From: Methylosinus sp. LW4
Lineage (GTDB): Bacteria > Pseudomonadota > Alphaproteobacteria > Rhizobiales > Beijerinckiaceae
Direction: 5' to 3'
NCBI RefSeq assembly: GCF_000379125.1
Contig: NZ_KB900626.1
Location: 2,614,667-2,678,666, forward strand
Length of the DNA: 64,000 bases
Positions 54,900 through 64,000 of this stretch are shown in pieces. Below the pieces are notes generated by a model. The model worked only from the letters and a program-made list of their open reading frames with translations. It had not been told where the DNA came from and made no database searches. The position numbers and the translations under genes are program-made. How positions within the stretch are numbered: the first letter of the stretch is position 1; each line of letters opens with the position of its first letter.

Positions 54900-55169
54900 A
54901 TGTCGATCACTGCCGAGCGCAAGCAGGCGCTCATCAAGGAATATGCGACCAAGCCGGACGACACCGGCTCGCCCGAGGTCCAGGTTGCGATCCTCACCGA
55001 GCGCATCACCAATCTGACCGGGCATTTCAAGACCCATGTGAAGGACAATCATTCGCGTCGCGGTCTCTTGAAGCTCGTGTCGCAGCGTCGCCAGCTGCTC
55101 GATTATGTGAAGTCGAGAGACGAGCCGCGCTATCGCTCCATCATCGAGCGTCTCGGCATTCGTCGCTGA
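54900..55169 (+). CDS. rpsO: 30S ribosomal protein S15
   Basis: 89 residues, the standard length. It carries [17 protein letters not shown] and [20 protein letters not shown], the rRNA-binding core, and ends RLGIRR. S15 binds helix 22 of 16S rRNA early in assembly. The order rpsO-pnp is conserved in bacteria. A perfect hairpin six nt past the stop and two more before pnp probably help terminate or process the transcript. Confidence 0.98.
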   Translation: MSITAERKQALIKEYATKPDDTGSPEVQVAILTERITNLTGHFKTHVKDNHSRRGLLKLVSQRRQLLDYVKSRDEPRYRSIIERLGIRR

Positions 55170-55175
55170 GCTTCC

Positions 55176-55279
55176 GGCCGTCCCGCGGGACGGCCCTCGA
55201 AAGAGCGTCAGAGAAAGCGAGATCGCGGTCCGCCGCGATTTCGCGTATGAAAAAACGGTTCGGCCGAACGATTCGGCCG
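55176..55279 (+). terminator. Three hairpins between rpsO and pnp
   Basis: GGCCGTCCCGCGGGACGGCC is a perfect palindrome at 55176-55195. ATCGCGG/CCGCGAT at 55222-55239 is followed by TT, and CGGCCGAA/TTCGGCCG lies at 55261-55279 with an A run before it. In E. coli this gap contains the rpsO terminator and RNase III sites that control pnp; a similar role is likely. The remainder of the gap to 55528 shows no gene. Confidence 0.55.
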
Positions 55280-55528
55280 CTTCATTGCCGGAAGGGATGC
55301 GCGAAAGGGCGGCCCTTCCAATGTTCGGCGGGCGGCATGGGGCCGCGCCGCCGGCCCTCGGCAGATCGTCATGGCAGGATCGCCGGACGCTGAGGCGAGG
55401 ATCTTTCGAAGCGTTCGCGGCTTCGCGTCTTTGAAAATCCCCGCCCCACAGCCTCTCGCCGTCTTGCCCATGACGCCGCGCCAAGCCGACGCGCATCATG
55501 GCGCGTCATGAGAGAAAGACGAAAAGAC

Positions 55529-57676
55529 ATGTTCCAAATCCATCGCGAAGAGCTCGACTGGGCGGGCCGCAAGCTGATCCTCGAGACCGGCAAGATCGCC
55601 CGCCAGGCGGACGGCGCCGTTTTCGCCAGCTGGGGCGAGACCACCGTGCTCGCGACCGTCGTCTCCGCCAAGGCACCCAAGCCCGGCCAGGACTTCTTCC
55701 CGCTGACCGTCAACTACCAGGAGAAGGCCTTCGCCGCCGGCCGCATTCCGGGCGGCTATTTCAAGCGCGAAGGCCGCCCCAGCGAGCGCGAGACGCTGGT
55801 CTCCCGCCTCATCGACCGGCCGATCCGCCCGCTCTTCCCCGACGGCTATCGCAATGACACGCAGGTCATCGTGACCGTGCTGAGCCATGACCTCGAGAAT
55901 GACCCGGATGTTCTCGCCATGGTCGCCGCCTCGGCGGCGCTGACGCTCTCCGGCATTCCCTTCATGGGGCCGATCGGCGGCGCCCGCGTCGGCTATATCA
56001 ACGGCCAGCTCAAGCTCAATCCGACGATCGAGGAGATGAAGCTCTCGGCGCTCGATCTCGTCGTCGCCGGCACGTCGGACGCCGTGCTGATGGTGGAATC
56101 GGAGGCGCAGGAGCTCTCCGAGGATTTGATGCTCGAGGCGGTGATGACCGGCCATCGCGGCTTCCAGCCCGTCATCGACGCCATCATCCGTCTCGCCGAG
56201 CGCGCCGCAAAGGACCCGCGCGACCTCAATGTCGCCGATAAGTCCGAGGTCAACGCCGCCGTCGCGGCAATCGCCGAGACCGAGCTGCGCGCCGCTTATA
56301 AGATCACTGTGAAGCAGGACCGCTACGCCGCCGTGGACGCGGTGAAGGCCAAGGTCTTCGCCGGCCTGCTGCCGGAAGGCGGCGAGGCGAAATTCTCCAA
56401 GGAGCATGTCGCCGAGGCCTTCCACGATCTGCAGGCCAAGGTCGTGCGCTGGAACATTCTCGACGACGGCATTCGCATCGACGGCCGCGACGTGAAGACC
56501 GTGCGCCCGATCGTCGCCGAAGTGGGCGTGCTGCCGCGCGCGCATGGCTCCGCTCTGTTCACCCGCGGCGAGACGCAGGCGCTGGTCGTCGCGACGCTCG
56601 GCACGGGCGAGGATGAGCAATTCGTCGACTCGCTCGAGGGGACCTATAAGGAGCGCTTCCTGCTCCACTACAACTTCCCTCCCTACTCCGTCGGCGAGAC
56701 GGGCCGCATGGGCTCGCCCGGCCGCCGCGAGATCGGCCATGGCAAGCTCGCCTGGCGCGCCATTCGCCCGATGCTGCCGGCCGCCGCCGAATTCCCCTAC
56801 ACGCTGCGCGTCGTCTCGGAGATCACCGAGTCCAACGGCTCCTCCTCCATGGCCACGGTCTGCGGCTCCTCGCTGGCGCTGATGGACGCGGGCGTGCCGC
56901 TGAAGAAGCCGACCGCCGGCATCGCCATGGGCCTCATCCTCGAGGGCGCGCGCTTCGCCGTTCTCTCCGACATTCTCGGCGACGAGGATCATCTCGGCGA
57001 CATGGACTTCAAGGTGGCGGGCACGTCGGACGGCGTCACCTCGCTGCAGATGGACATCAAGATCGCCGGCATCACGGAAGAGATCATGCGCGTGGCGCTG
57101 GGCCAGGCGCGTGAGGGCCGTCTGCATATTCTCGGCGAGATGGCCAAGGCGCTCACCACCTCGCGAGCCGAGCTCGGCGAGTTCGCGCCGCGCATCGAGA
57201 CGCTGAAGATCGCCACCGACAAGATCCGCGAAGTGATCGGCACCGGCGGCAAGGTCATTCGCGAGATCGTCGAGAAGACCGGCGCCAAGATCAATATCGA
57301 GGACGACGGCACGGTGAAGGTCGCCTCCTCCGACGGCAACTCGATCAAGGCGGCGATCAATTGGATCAAGTCGATCGCCTCGGACCCCGAGGTCGGCCAA
57401 ATCTATGAGGGAACCGTGGTGAAGACCGCCGACTTCGGCGCCTTCGTCAATTTCTTCGGCGCCAAGGACGGCCTCGTTCACATCTCGCAGCTCTCCAAGC
57501 AGCGCGTGAACAAGACGACCGACGTGGTGAAGGAAGGCGACAAGGTGAAGGTGAAGCTGCTCGGCTTCGACGATCGCGGCAAGGTGCGCCTCTCCATGCG
57601 CGTCGTCGATCAGCAGACCGGCGAGGACCTCGAGGCCAAGGAAAAGGCCGAAGCCGCCGCCAACGCCGGCGAGTGA
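55529..57676 (+). CDS. pnp: Polyribonucleotide nucleotidyltransferase (PNPase)
   Basis: 715 residues from the ATG of [15 protein letters not shown]; an upstream ATG at 55508 would add seven residues. Order: first RNase PH domain ([20 protein letters not shown]), an alpha-helical linker, second RNase PH domain ([34 protein letters not shown]; active-site Asp in [17 protein letters not shown]), KH domain ([20 protein letters not shown]) and S1 domain ([20 protein letters not shown]). It degrades RNA from the 3' end with phosphate and is a degradosome component. It lies downstream of rpsO in the conserved order. Confidence 0.98.
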   Translation: MFQIHREELDWAGRKLILETGKIARQADGAVFASWGETTVLATVVSAKAPKPGQDFFPLTVNYQEKAFAAGRIPGGYFKREGRPSERETLVSRLIDRPIRPLFPDGYRNDTQVIVTVLSHDLENDPDVLAMVAASAALTLSGIPFMGPIGGARVGYINGQLKLNPTIEEMKLSALDLVVAGTSDAVLMVESEAQELSEDLMLEAVMTGHRGFQPVIDAIIRLAERAAKDPRDLNVADKSEVNAAVAAIAETELRAAYKITVKQDRYAAVDAVKAKVFAGLLPEGGEAKFSKEHVAEAFHDLQAKVVRWNILDDGIRIDGRDVKTVRPIVAEVGVLPRAHGSALFTRGETQALVVATLGTGEDEQFVDSLEGTYKERFLLHYNFPPYSVGETGRMGSPGRREIGHGKLAWRAIRPMLPAAAEFPYTLRVVSEITESNGSSSMATVCGSSLALMDAGVPLKKPTAGIAMGLILEGARFAVLSDILGDEDHLGDMDFKVAGTSDGVTSLQMDIKIAGITEEIMRVALGQAREGRLHILGEMAKALTTSRAELGEFAPRIETLKIATDKIREVIGTGGKVIREIVEKTGAKINIEDDGTVKVASSDGNSIKAAINWIKSIASDPEVGQIYEGTVVKTADFGAFVNFFGAKDGLVHISQLSKQRVNKTTDVVKEGDKVKVKLLGFDDRGKVRLSMRVVDQQTGEDLEAKEKAEAAANAGE

Positions 57677-57706
57677 CGCATCGGGAGGGGCTCGCCCGGC
57701 GCGGGC

Positions 57707-57830
57707 CCTCATCCGACCCTCGCGTCGAGAGTGTCGTCTCTTATTCCGACATAGTAGAAGAACAGGGCGCTCCCTTCTCCCGCTCGCGGGAGAAGGTGGC
57801 CCCGCGAAGCGGGGTCGGATGAGGGTGCGC
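57707..57830. repeat. Dispersed palindromic repeats, family C
   Basis: CCCTCATCCGACCC at the left and GGGTCGGATGAGGG at the right form a long inverted repeat around CCTTCTCCCGCTCGCGGGAG and GGCCCCGCGAAGCGGGGTC. It is the likely 3' end of the pnp transcript. Confidence 0.65.
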
Positions 57831-57862
57831 CCCCGCGACTTATTTCGTAAGGGTTTTTTCCA

Positions 57863-58432
57863 ATGCGATTTCGTCCACCCTTTCTCGTCGCTTTCTTGCT
57901 CGCCGCCTCCCCCGTCGTCGCCGAGACCGCGCCGCTGGAGCGCATTCTCTCCGCCACGCCGATCTATCTCTCCGATGGCGGCGGCCGAGATCTCGCCGTG
58001 CTCGTCGACAATCTCGACAATGGCGCCGATCTCTATGTCTATCTCGGGCTCGATCAGGACGCTCTGCGCGCCGGGGCCAAGCCGGCCTTCGTGAAGAAGA
58101 ACGCCGCCTGGAACGGCGGCATGGCCGGCCAGCGGCCTTCGCTTGCGGTGAGCGACAAGGGCTCGCTGCTGATCAAATCCGAGAATGATTCGATCGGCCG
58201 CGACCGCTGGAGCGAGACTTTGACGGTCATCCGCCGCAATGGCGCGCTCATCGTCGCCGGCTTCACCTATGCGAGCCGCGACACCATCGACCCCAACGCC
58301 GGCAAGAGCTGCGATCTCAATTTCCTCTCCGGCAAGGGAACGCGCAACGGCAAGAAAATCGAGATCAAGGCGCAGACGATTTCGCTCGCCGATTGGTCCG
58401 GCGACAATCCTCCCAAAGAGTGCGAGCGCTGA
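57863..58432 (+). CDS. Exported protein of unknown function
   Basis: 189 residues, ATG at 57863. Signal peptide of about 20 residues (PPFLVAFLLAASPVVAETAP). The mature part is mostly beta-type with DNLDNGADLYVYLGLD, LTVIRRNGALIVAGFTYASR and a Cys pair in SCDLNFLSG and PKECER that may form a disulfide. It lies between pnp and hisZ on the same strand. I do not recognise the family; no motif suggests an enzyme. Confidence 0.65.
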   Translation: MRFRPPFLVAFLLAASPVVAETAPLERILSATPIYLSDGGGRDLAVLVDNLDNGADLYVYLGLDQDALRAGAKPAFVKKNAAWNGGMAGQRPSLAVSDKGSLLIKSENDSIGRDRWSETLTVIRRNGALIVAGFTYASRDTIDPNAGKSCDLNFLSGKGTRNGKKIEIKAQTISLADWSGDNPPKECER

Positions 58433-58526
58433 CCGAACCCTCGTCCTGTTCACCCTCCCTCCCGAAAGCGGATGCGAATGTCATCCGCGCTTGCTAAGGA
58501 AGGGCCGCAAGAGAGGGACTAGAGGC

Positions 58527-59666
58527 GTGAACGAGGCGGCGAAAACCGATTTATCGAGCGGCGACGCTCTCGGCGCGATATTGGCGTCGTTCCAGCGCGC
58601 GGGCTTTGCCCGCTGCGAGCCGAAGATATTGCAGCCGGCCGGCGTCTTCCTCGACCGCTCGGGCGAGGATTTCCGCGGCCGCCTGTACCTCACCAGCGAC
58701 GCCGCCGGCGACGACGTCTGCCTGCGGCCGGAATATACGATCCCCGTCTGCCTCGCCTATCTCGCCTCGGCGACCGCGGGGGCGCCCGCCTCCTTCGCCT
58801 ATGGCGGCACTGTGTTCCGCTTCCCCGCCGAGGGCGAGACGGGCAGCGGCGAGCTGTTGCAGGCCGGGCTCGAGAGCTTCGGCCGCGACGATCGCGAGGC
58901 CGCCGACGCCGAGATTCTCGCCGCCGCTCTCGAGGCCGCCTCCGCGGCCGATGGCGGGGCTCTGCATGTGGAGACCGGCGACGCCGGCCTCGTCTCCACC
59001 TTTCTAGATCGGCTCGACCTGCCGCCCGCCTGGCGCCGGCGTCTCGAGACGGGACACGCCCGCGGCGAGTCGCTGTCGCAGATTTTCGCTCCGCCCGCCA
59101 ATGGCAAGGAGCACGCCGGCGTGCTCGCGGCGCTCGAGAAGGTGGACGCCAAGGAGGCGCGCGCGCTCGTCGAGGATCTTCTGTCCATCGCCGGCATTTC
59201 GCCGGTCGGCGGCCGCAGCGCCGGGGAGATCGCCGAGCGCTTTCTGGATCAGGCCGCCCTCGCCGGCGGCGCCGGCGTGAGCGCCGAGAAGCATGCGCTG
59301 GTCGACGCTTTCTTCGCCATTCAGGGCCAGATCGACGAGGCCGCGGCCGCGCTGCGCGCGCTGGCGAAGGACGCCGCGCTCGACCTGACCGCGGCGCTCG
59401 ACTCGCTCGACACGCGCTCGGGCTTTCTCGCGGCGCGCGGCGTCGATCTCGATCGCGTGCGCTTCTCCGCGAGCTTCGCGCGGAGGCTCGACTATTACTC
59501 GGGCTTCGTCTTCGAGGCGCGGCGCGAGCCCGCCGGCCCGGCGCTCATCGGCGGCGGGCGCTATGACCGCCTGCTGAAGACGCTGGGCGCGAAACAGGAC
59601 ATTCCCGCTGTCGGCGCGGCCATATGGGTCGACCGGCTGACGGCGCGCAAAGGAATCGCGGCATGA
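58527..59666 (+). CDS. hisZ: ATP phosphoribosyltransferase regulatory subunit
   Basis: 379 residues from a GTG at 58527, with GAGAGG upstream; the frame is open further but lacks a site. HisZ is a paralogue of histidyl-tRNA synthetase that lacks charging activity and activates HisG. Class II synthetase motifs are seen: [45 protein letters not shown], and the C-terminal [14 protein letters not shown] and [13 protein letters not shown]. It overlaps hisG by ATGA, so the two subunits are made together. Confidence 0.93.
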   Translation: MNEAAKTDLSSGDALGAILASFQRAGFARCEPKILQPAGVFLDRSGEDFRGRLYLTSDAAGDDVCLRPEYTIPVCLAYLASATAGAPASFAYGGTVFRFPAEGETGSGELLQAGLESFGRDDREAADAEILAAALEAASAADGGALHVETGDAGLVSTFLDRLDLPPAWRRRLETGHARGESLSQIFAPPANGKEHAGVLAALEKVDAKEARALVEDLLSIAGISPVGGRSAGEIAERFLDQAALAGGAGVSAEKHALVDAFFAIQGQIDEAAAALRALAKDAALDLTAALDSLDTRSGFLAARGVDLDRVRFSASFARRLDYYSGFVFEARREPAGPALIGGGRYDRLLKTLGAKQDIPAVGAAIWVDRLTARKGIAA

Positions 59667-60637
59667 CCGCAACGACGCCCGACAGACTCATCGTCGCCGT
59701 TCCCTCCAAGGGCCGGCTGCAGGAGAACGCCAACGCCTTTTTCGCCCGCGCGGGCATAGAGGTGACGCAGGGGCGCGGGGCGCGCGACTATCGCGGCCAG
59801 CTCGCCGGCGTGGAGGATGCGGAGGCCGCCTTTCTCTCCGCCTCCGAGATCACCTCGCGGCTGGCCAGCGGCGACGTCCATCTCGGCGTGACGGGCGAAG
59901 ACCTCGTGCGCGAGACGATTGCCGACGCGGCGAGCAAGGTGGAGATTCTGGCGCCGCTCGGCTTCGGCAAGGCCAATGTGGTGGTCGCCGTTCCGCAGGC
60001 CTGGATCGACGTGCGGACCATGGCCGATCTCGCCGATGTCTCGGCCGGCTTTCGCGCCCGCCATGGCCGCGGGCTGCGCGTCGCCACCAAATATATCCAC
60101 ACGACGCGGCGCTTCTTCGCCAAGCACGCCATCGGCGATTATCGCATCGTCGAGAGCTCCGGCGCCACGGAAGGCGCGCCGGCGGCGGGCTCCGCCGATC
60201 TCATCGTGGACATCACCACCACCGGCGCGACGCTCGTCGCCAATGCGCTGAAGACTTTGGACGATGGCGTGATCCTGCGCTCGCAGGCCAATCTCGTCGC
60301 CTCGCTGACCGCGCCCTGGACGCCGCGGGCGCGGGAGGCGGCGCGCATCATCCTCTCGCGCATAGCGGCCGAGGAGCAGGCCCGCACGACGCGCGAGATT
60401 CGCGCCCGCGTGACGCTGGACGAGACGCTGCTCGCCGAGGCGGCGGAGAAATTTTCCGTTGAGCTGCGCGAGCGTGGCGACGGCGGCTTTTTCGCCTTCT
60501 CCGCCTCGGCGGATGGCGCGCCGCAATTCGCCGACTGGCTGATCGCCAAAGGCGCGCGCACGGTGACGAGCGCCCGGTTGGACTATGTGTTCAGCGCGGA
60601 AAATGCGCTGTGGAGCCGGCTGCAAGGGCGGATTTGA
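59663..60637 (+). CDS. hisG: ATP phosphoribosyltransferase catalytic subunit
   Basis: 324 residues from the ATG at 59663, overlapping the hisZ stop. HisG makes phosphoribosyl-ATP, the first step of histidine synthesis. Motifs: [37 protein letters not shown] and [19 protein letters not shown] (PRPP loop). It has about 90 residues beyond the PRPP loop region, more than the shortest HisZ-dependent forms, ending [19 protein letters not shown]. The adjacent hisZ shows it works as the hetero-octamer type. A repeat-filled gap follows. Confidence 0.94.
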   Translation: MTATTPDRLIVAVPSKGRLQENANAFFARAGIEVTQGRGARDYRGQLAGVEDAEAAFLSASEITSRLASGDVHLGVTGEDLVRETIADAASKVEILAPLGFGKANVVVAVPQAWIDVRTMADLADVSAGFRARHGRGLRVATKYIHTTRRFFAKHAIGDYRIVESSGATEGAPAAGSADLIVDITTTGATLVANALKTLDDGVILRSQANLVASLTAPWTPRAREAARIILSRIAAEEQARTTREIRARVTLDETLLAEAAEKFSVELRERGDGGFFAFSASADGAPQFADWLIAKGARTVTSARLDYVFSAENALWSRLQGRI

Positions 60638-60985
60638 TCGGGTTGCGCCGCGAAAAGCGCCGATAGCCGGACGAGCCCCCTCCCCAGCCCTCCCCCGCTG
60701 CGCGGGAGAGGGAGCAGATGCGGCGCTTCATCGAAATTTCGTCCAACGCTGGCCGCCCCTCTCCCGCGCAGCGGGGGAGGGTGAGGGAGGGGGCCTTCGC
60801 GCCCGCCTTCGACTTGAATGGCGCAGGCGGCCGAACTTTTCCCATTTTGGGAATTCGCCGATGATCGGCGTCGTCCCCGGCGCTGGCGGAGTGGCGCGGC
60901 GCGCCGGGGACCCAAAGCCGAACTCGTTACACTGCGGCTTCGGACGCCCGCCGGCTTCGACGCGCCGGCGGATGTGCGAGGACGG
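60638..60985. repeat. Repeat-filled gap with family C elements
   Basis: 60675-60800 holds two family C hairpins (CCCTCCCCCGCTGCGCGGGA and CCTCTCCCGCGCAGCGGGGG) around a CTTCATCGAAATTTCG segment, as at 27719 and 31110. 60855-60920 has GGCGTCGTCCCCGGCGCTGG and a CGCCGGGGACCC form that looks like another dispersed repeat. The short ORFs here are not supported. Confidence 0.6.
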
Positions 60986-61765
60986 TCAATGCGTGTGGCG
61001 CAATAGCAGCAGCAACGCGATCGGATTGGTCGTCACGTAACGCAAGAACAGCCGGCGCGGCTCGAGACGAAGGCGGAAGGCCCATTCGAGGCCCGCCTTC
61101 TGCATCCACATAGGCGCGCGCTTCTTGGCGCCGGCCACAAAATCGAACAGGCCTCCAGATGTCTTGATCACTTTGACGTTTCGAAGGCGATCGCTCCATT
61201 TTCGCACGAATTCCTGCTCGCGCGGCACGCCCAGCGCGAGCCAGACGATATCGGGCGCCAGCTCGTCGATCTCGTCGATCTTGCGCTCCAGCGCCTCGCC
61301 GGCGAGATAGCCATGCGAGCGGCCGACGATGCGCAGGCCGGGGAAGCGGCGCTTTGTGACCTCATAGGTCGCGCGATTGACCTCCTCCGTCCCGCCATAG
61401 AGATAGAAGGTGACGCCTTCGCGCGCGGCCATTTCGGCGACCAGCGGATAGAGATCCGTGGTGGCGACGCGCTCCGGCAGCGCCCGCGCGCCCAGCAGAC
61501 GCGAGGCGAAGACGAGCGGCTGGCCGTCGGCGCTGATGAGATCGGCCTCGTCGACGAGCTCGGCGAATTCGCGGCTGGCGCGGCGACGCGCCAGCACCTC
61601 GCCATTGACGGAGGTGAGATAGAGCGGCCCATTCTCCCGCGCGGGGCGGAGCGCCGCCTCGATCATCAGCCGCGCGGTCGCCGCAAGATCGAGCCGAGCG
61701 ACGCGCGCGCCGCCAACGGTGATCTCCTCGATGTCCCGGAACGCCGGTTTACGCTGGAACGCCAT
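60986..61765 (-). CDS. WecG/TagA/CpsF-family glycosyltransferase
   Basis: 259 residues from the ATG of MAFQRKPAF. Family motifs are present: LTSVNGEVLARRR near residue 50, ADLISADGQPLVFASRLLGA, FYLYGGTEEVNRA and VWLALGVPREQEFVRKW. This GT26 family transfers N-acetylmannosamine or similar sugars to lipid-linked intermediates in capsule, exopolysaccharide or teichoic-acid-type pathways at the inner face of the membrane. A C-terminal basic, hydrophobic tail (LRYVTTNPIALLLLL) suits membrane association. No other polysaccharide gene is next to it. Confidence 0.88.
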   Translation of the reverse strand: MAFQRKPAFRDIEEITVGGARVARLDLAATARLMIEAALRPARENGPLYLTSVNGEVLARRRASREFAELVDEADLISADGQPLVFASRLLGARALPERVATTDLYPLVAEMAAREGVTFYLYGGTEEVNRATYEVTKRRFPGLRIVGRSHGYLAGEALERKIDEIDELAPDIVWLALGVPREQEFVRKWSDRLRNVKVIKTSGGLFDFVAGAKKRAPMWMQKAGLEWAFRLRLEPRRLFLRYVTTNPIALLLLLRHTH

Positions 61766-61790
61766 GAATACGCTACCCTTTTTCACCTGC

Positions 61791-61889
61791 CGTCCCGTTT
61801 CGAAACGTGGTCGGCAATGTCGAAGGGTAGGTTGAGAGATGCGTGCCAGAGAGAATCGGGGCTGTTCTGTGCGGATTCGAAACGGGACG
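61791..61889. promoter_or_regulatory. 14-bp inverted repeat between GNAT and glycosyltransferase genes
   Basis: CGTCCCGTTTCGAA (61791-61804) and TTCGAAACGGGACG (61876-61889) are exact inverted copies 71 bp apart. The left arm extends into the palindrome CGTTTCGAAACG (61796-61807). It is in the gap ahead of the minus-strand glycosyltransferase gene and could be a double operator or a long hairpin. Confidence 0.5.
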
Positions 61890-61916
61890 ACGGGCGAACC
61901 CGCCATCCCCGTCCGC

Positions 61917-62516
61917 TCACAGCGTTCGGCGCGCCGGCGAAGGGTCGCTATCGAGCCGCGCGAAGAGGAGATGGTCGCGCCATTGGCCGTTGATGTTGAG
62001 GTAGGCCCGCGCGAAGCCCTCCTGATGGAAGCCATTGCGTTCCAGCAGCCGGATGGAGGCGGCGTTGGAGGGCAGGCAGGCGGCCTCGACGCGATGCAGG
62101 CGCTGGCGGCTGAAGGCGTAATCCAGCGCGGCGCGCACCGCGCGGGACATATAGCCCTTGCCGGCATAGGGCTCGCCCATCCAATAGCCGAGCGTCGCCG
62201 CCTGGGACACGCCGCGACGCACATGGCCGAGCGTCAAGCCGCCGACGAGCACGTCGTCCGCCTCGCGGAAAACGAAGAAGGAATAGGCTTCGTCGCGCGC
62301 CATCTCCTCGGCGTGGCGGCGCACGCGATAGCGAAAGCTCCCACGCGTGAGATCATCCGACGGCCATGTCGGCTCCCAGGGCGTCAGAAAGGCGCGGCTG
62401 CGCTCCCGGAGCGACGCCCAGGCGACGAAATCCCGCATCTCCGAGCCACGCAGATAGACGCCCTCCCCGCGCAGCGGCAGATCGCGATAGGCGGGAACGA
62501 GGCCGAAGAGCGCCAT
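61917..62516 (-). CDS. GNAT acetyltransferase, RimJ/RimL type
   Basis: 199 residues. The GNAT fold is shown by FFVFREADDVLVGGLTLGHV, the CoA loop YWMGEPYAGKGYMSRAVRAA (Gly-Lys-Gly form) and the C-terminal RVEAACLPSNAASIRLLERN and GFHQEGFARAYLNINGQWRD, all standard in RimJ-like enzymes that acetylate protein N-termini or small molecules. The ATG is 10 nt from the thrC stop, so it is co-transcribed with thrC. In related Rhizobiales an M16 protease gene often lies between the two; it is absent here. Confidence 0.9.
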   Translation of the reverse strand: MALFGLVPAYRDLPLRGEGVYLRGSEMRDFVAWASLRERSRAFLTPWEPTWPSDDLTRGSFRYRVRRHAEEMARDEAYSFFVFREADDVLVGGLTLGHVRRGVSQAATLGYWMGEPYAGKGYMSRAVRAALDYAFSRQRLHRVEAACLPSNAASIRLLERNGFHQEGFARAYLNINGQWRDHLLFARLDSDPSPARRTL

Positions 62517-62526
62517 GGAAGCCCTC

Positions 62527-63939
62527 TCAGACCGTGGCGCGCGCTGCGCGGGCGCGCTCGGAAATAAAGGCCGCGACCTTGCCCGAATCATTGTCGAGCA
62601 CGGTGAAGCGCTCGCGCGCGTCCAGAATATGCGCGAGATGCTCGGGCAGCGGCGGGCGCTTGCCGATGGCGCGCTCCACAGCGTCGGGGAATTTCGCCGG
62701 ATGCGCGGTGGCGAGCGAGACGATCGGCGTCGCAGGATCGATCGCGAGGCGTTTTCTCGCCGCATGAACGCCGGTGGCGGCGTGCGGATCGAGAATATAG
62801 CCGGTCTCGCGATAGGTGCGGGCGATCTCTTCCGTCGTGTCGGCCTCATAGGCCGCGCTCGCCTCGAATTCCGCGCGGATCGCCTCGAGCGGCGCGGGGG
62901 CGACGGTAAAGCCCTTGGATTGATCCAGCGCGCCCATCAGCCCGCGAATCTGCGCGGCGTCGCGATCGTAGACGTCGAACAGCAGACGCTCGAAATTGGA
63001 CGAGATCTGAATATCCATCGACGGCGATTGCGTCGGCGTCACGCCGCGCAGCTCATAGCGCCCGCTCGCCAGCGTGCGCGCGAGAATGTCGTTCGAATTC
63101 GTGCCGATGACGAGCTTGCCGATCGGCAGGCCCATGCGCCCGGCCACATAGCCCGCCAGCACATCGCCGAAATTGCCGGTGGGCACCGCGAAGCTCACCT
63201 CGCGATGCGGCGCGCCGAGCGCGACGGCGCTCGTGAAATAATAGGCCGTCTGCGCGACGACGCGCGCCCAATTGATGGAATTGACGCCGGCGAGGCCGAC
63301 GCTCTCGCGGAAACGCGCGTCGCGGAACAGCGATTTCAGAATCGATTGCGCATCGTCGAAGGAGCCGCGCAGCGCAATGGTGTGGATGTTGGCGGCCTCG
63401 ACCGTCGTCATCTGCCGGCGCTGCACGTTCGAGACGCGCTCATGCGGATAGAGGATGAAGACATCGACCCGATCGAGCCCGGCGAAGGCCTCGATCGCCG
63501 CCGCGCCCGTGTCGCCCGAGGTCGCGCCGACAATGGTCGCGCGCAAGCCACGACGGGCGAGGACGGCGTCCATCATGCGCCCGAGCAATTGCATGGCGAC
63601 GTCCTTGAACGCCAGCGTCGGGCCATGGAACAGCTCGAGGACGAAGAGATTGTCGGCGATCTGCGTCAGCGGCGCGATAGCGCTGTGACGGAAGCTCGAA
63701 TAGGCGCCCTGCGTCAGCGCGCGCAGCTCGGCGCCGTCGAAGGCCTCGCCGAGGAAAGGCGCGATGATGCGCGCGCTGGCCTCGGCGTAGGGGAGGCCGG
63801 CGAGAGAAGCGATATCGCCGCGCGCGAGTCCCGGATAGGACACGGGCGCATAGAGCCCGCCGTCGGAGGCGAGGCCGGCGAGGAGAACGTCTTCGAAGGC
63901 GAGCTCTGGAGCTTCGCCGCGTGTGGAAATGTAGCGCAC
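62527..63939 (-). CDS. thrC: Threonine synthase
   Basis: 470 residues, the longer form typical of Proteobacteria and yeast. It starts MRYISTRGEAPELAFEDVLL; the PLP lysine is Lys112 in LAFKDVAMQLLG, GATSGDTGAAAIEAF follows, and PTGNFGDVLAGYVAGRMG is the phosphate loop. ThrC converts O-phosphohomoserine to threonine with PLP. The gene is complete within the window and is followed by the GNAT gene 10 nt on. The last 60 bp of the window show no gene. Confidence 0.97.
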   Translation of the reverse strand: MRYISTRGEAPELAFEDVLLAGLASDGGLYAPVSYPGLARGDIASLAGLPYAEASARIIAPFLGEAFDGAELRALTQGAYSSFRHSAIAPLTQIADNLFVLELFHGPTLAFKDVAMQLLGRMMDAVLARRGLRATIVGATSGDTGAAAIEAFAGLDRVDVFILYPHERVSNVQRRQMTTVEAANIHTIALRGSFDDAQSILKSLFRDARFRESVGLAGVNSINWARVVAQTAYYFTSAVALGAPHREVSFAVPTGNFGDVLAGYVAGRMGLPIGKLVIGTNSNDILARTLASGRYELRGVTPTQSPSMDIQISSNFERLLFDVYDRDAAQIRGLMGALDQSKGFTVAPAPLEAIRAEFEASAAYEADTTEEIARTYRETGYILDPHAATGVHAARKRLAIDPATPIVSLATAHPAKFPDAVERAIGKRPPLPEHLAHILDARERFTVLDNDSGKVAAFISERARAARATV

Positions 63940-64000
63940 GGCGTCTCTTCTACCCGCGAAGCCGGCGCCGGCAAAGTCCGAAGGCGCCGAAATCGTCGCG

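Noticed and set aside
55496..58453. 985-residue open frame on the minus strand opposite pnp
   Set aside because: It is a shadow of pnp caused by high GC; the plus strand encodes every PNPase domain and the antisense protein has no recognisable motif.
60818..61006. 62-residue plus-strand frame between hisG and the WecG-like gene
   Set aside because: It crosses repeat sequence, has no ribosome site and overlaps the end of the glycosyltransferase gene.

Overview
The window is high-GC DNA (about 65-70% G+C in most stretches counted by hand) from an alphaproteobacterium, most likely a Rhizobiales methylotroph of the Methylocystis/Methylosinus type. The evidence is a tetrahydromethanopterin (H4MPT) C1 block (mch, an ATP-grasp gene, a CitG-like gene, two fae copies, a HisA-like gene), a PodJ-like polar organiser, HisZ next to HisG, and many dispersed palindromic intergenic repeats. 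No methane or methanol oxidation gene lies here, so the genus is an inference.

Layout. 1-8.1 kb: 5'-truncated podJ-like gene, DUF815 ATPase, PAS kinase-like protein lacking the phospho-acceptor His, and rpsF-rpsR. 8.5-18.4 kb: secreted lipase-like hydrolase, L,D-transpeptidase, panB-hemH, a YfhO-like membrane protein with a cyclic-peptide-type ABC exporter, and a divergent HxlR regulator/azoreductase pair. 18.5-24.0 kb: the H4MPT formaldehyde oxidation block. 24.1-27.0 kb: an accessory patch with a frameshifted serine-recombinase remnant, two low-GC genes of unknown function and an intact IS110-family element. 27-35 kb: DUF2252 protein, enoyl-CoA hydratase family protein, threonine dehydratase, and the oxyR / ahpC-ahpF peroxide defence locus. 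35-50 kb: FKBP, tRNA-Thr and tRNA-Val, gph, ychF, a second L,D-transpeptidase, a ThiXYZ-like ABC transporter facing a creatininase-family amidohydrolase, enolase, valS, cobT and a rhodanese-ankyrin protein. 50-64 kb: SSS-like transporter, an unusual coiled-coil protein, an AEC transporter, rpsO-pnp, hisZ-hisG, a WecG/TagA glycosyltransferase, a GNAT acetyltransferase and thrC.

How parts work together. Fae condenses formaldehyde with H4MPT and Mch opens the methenyl ring. The ATP-grasp, CitG-like and HisA-like proteins are the usual uncharacterised companions, probably in cofactor synthesis. OxyR carries the two redox cysteines and sits across a perfect inverted repeat from ahpC-ahpF. HisZ and HisG form the first enzyme of histidine synthesis and overlap by 4 nt.

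Most notable finding. The IS110-family element at about 25505-26653 carries, upstream of its transposase, a region with every expected part of a bridge RNA: a 5' hairpin, a target-binding loop whose two arms match the two flanks of the insertion site, and a donor-binding loop whose two arms match the two element ends. The target lies inside a dispersed palindromic repeat of the host, of which several more copies occur in this window. All statements come from reading the sequence by eye; no database search was run.
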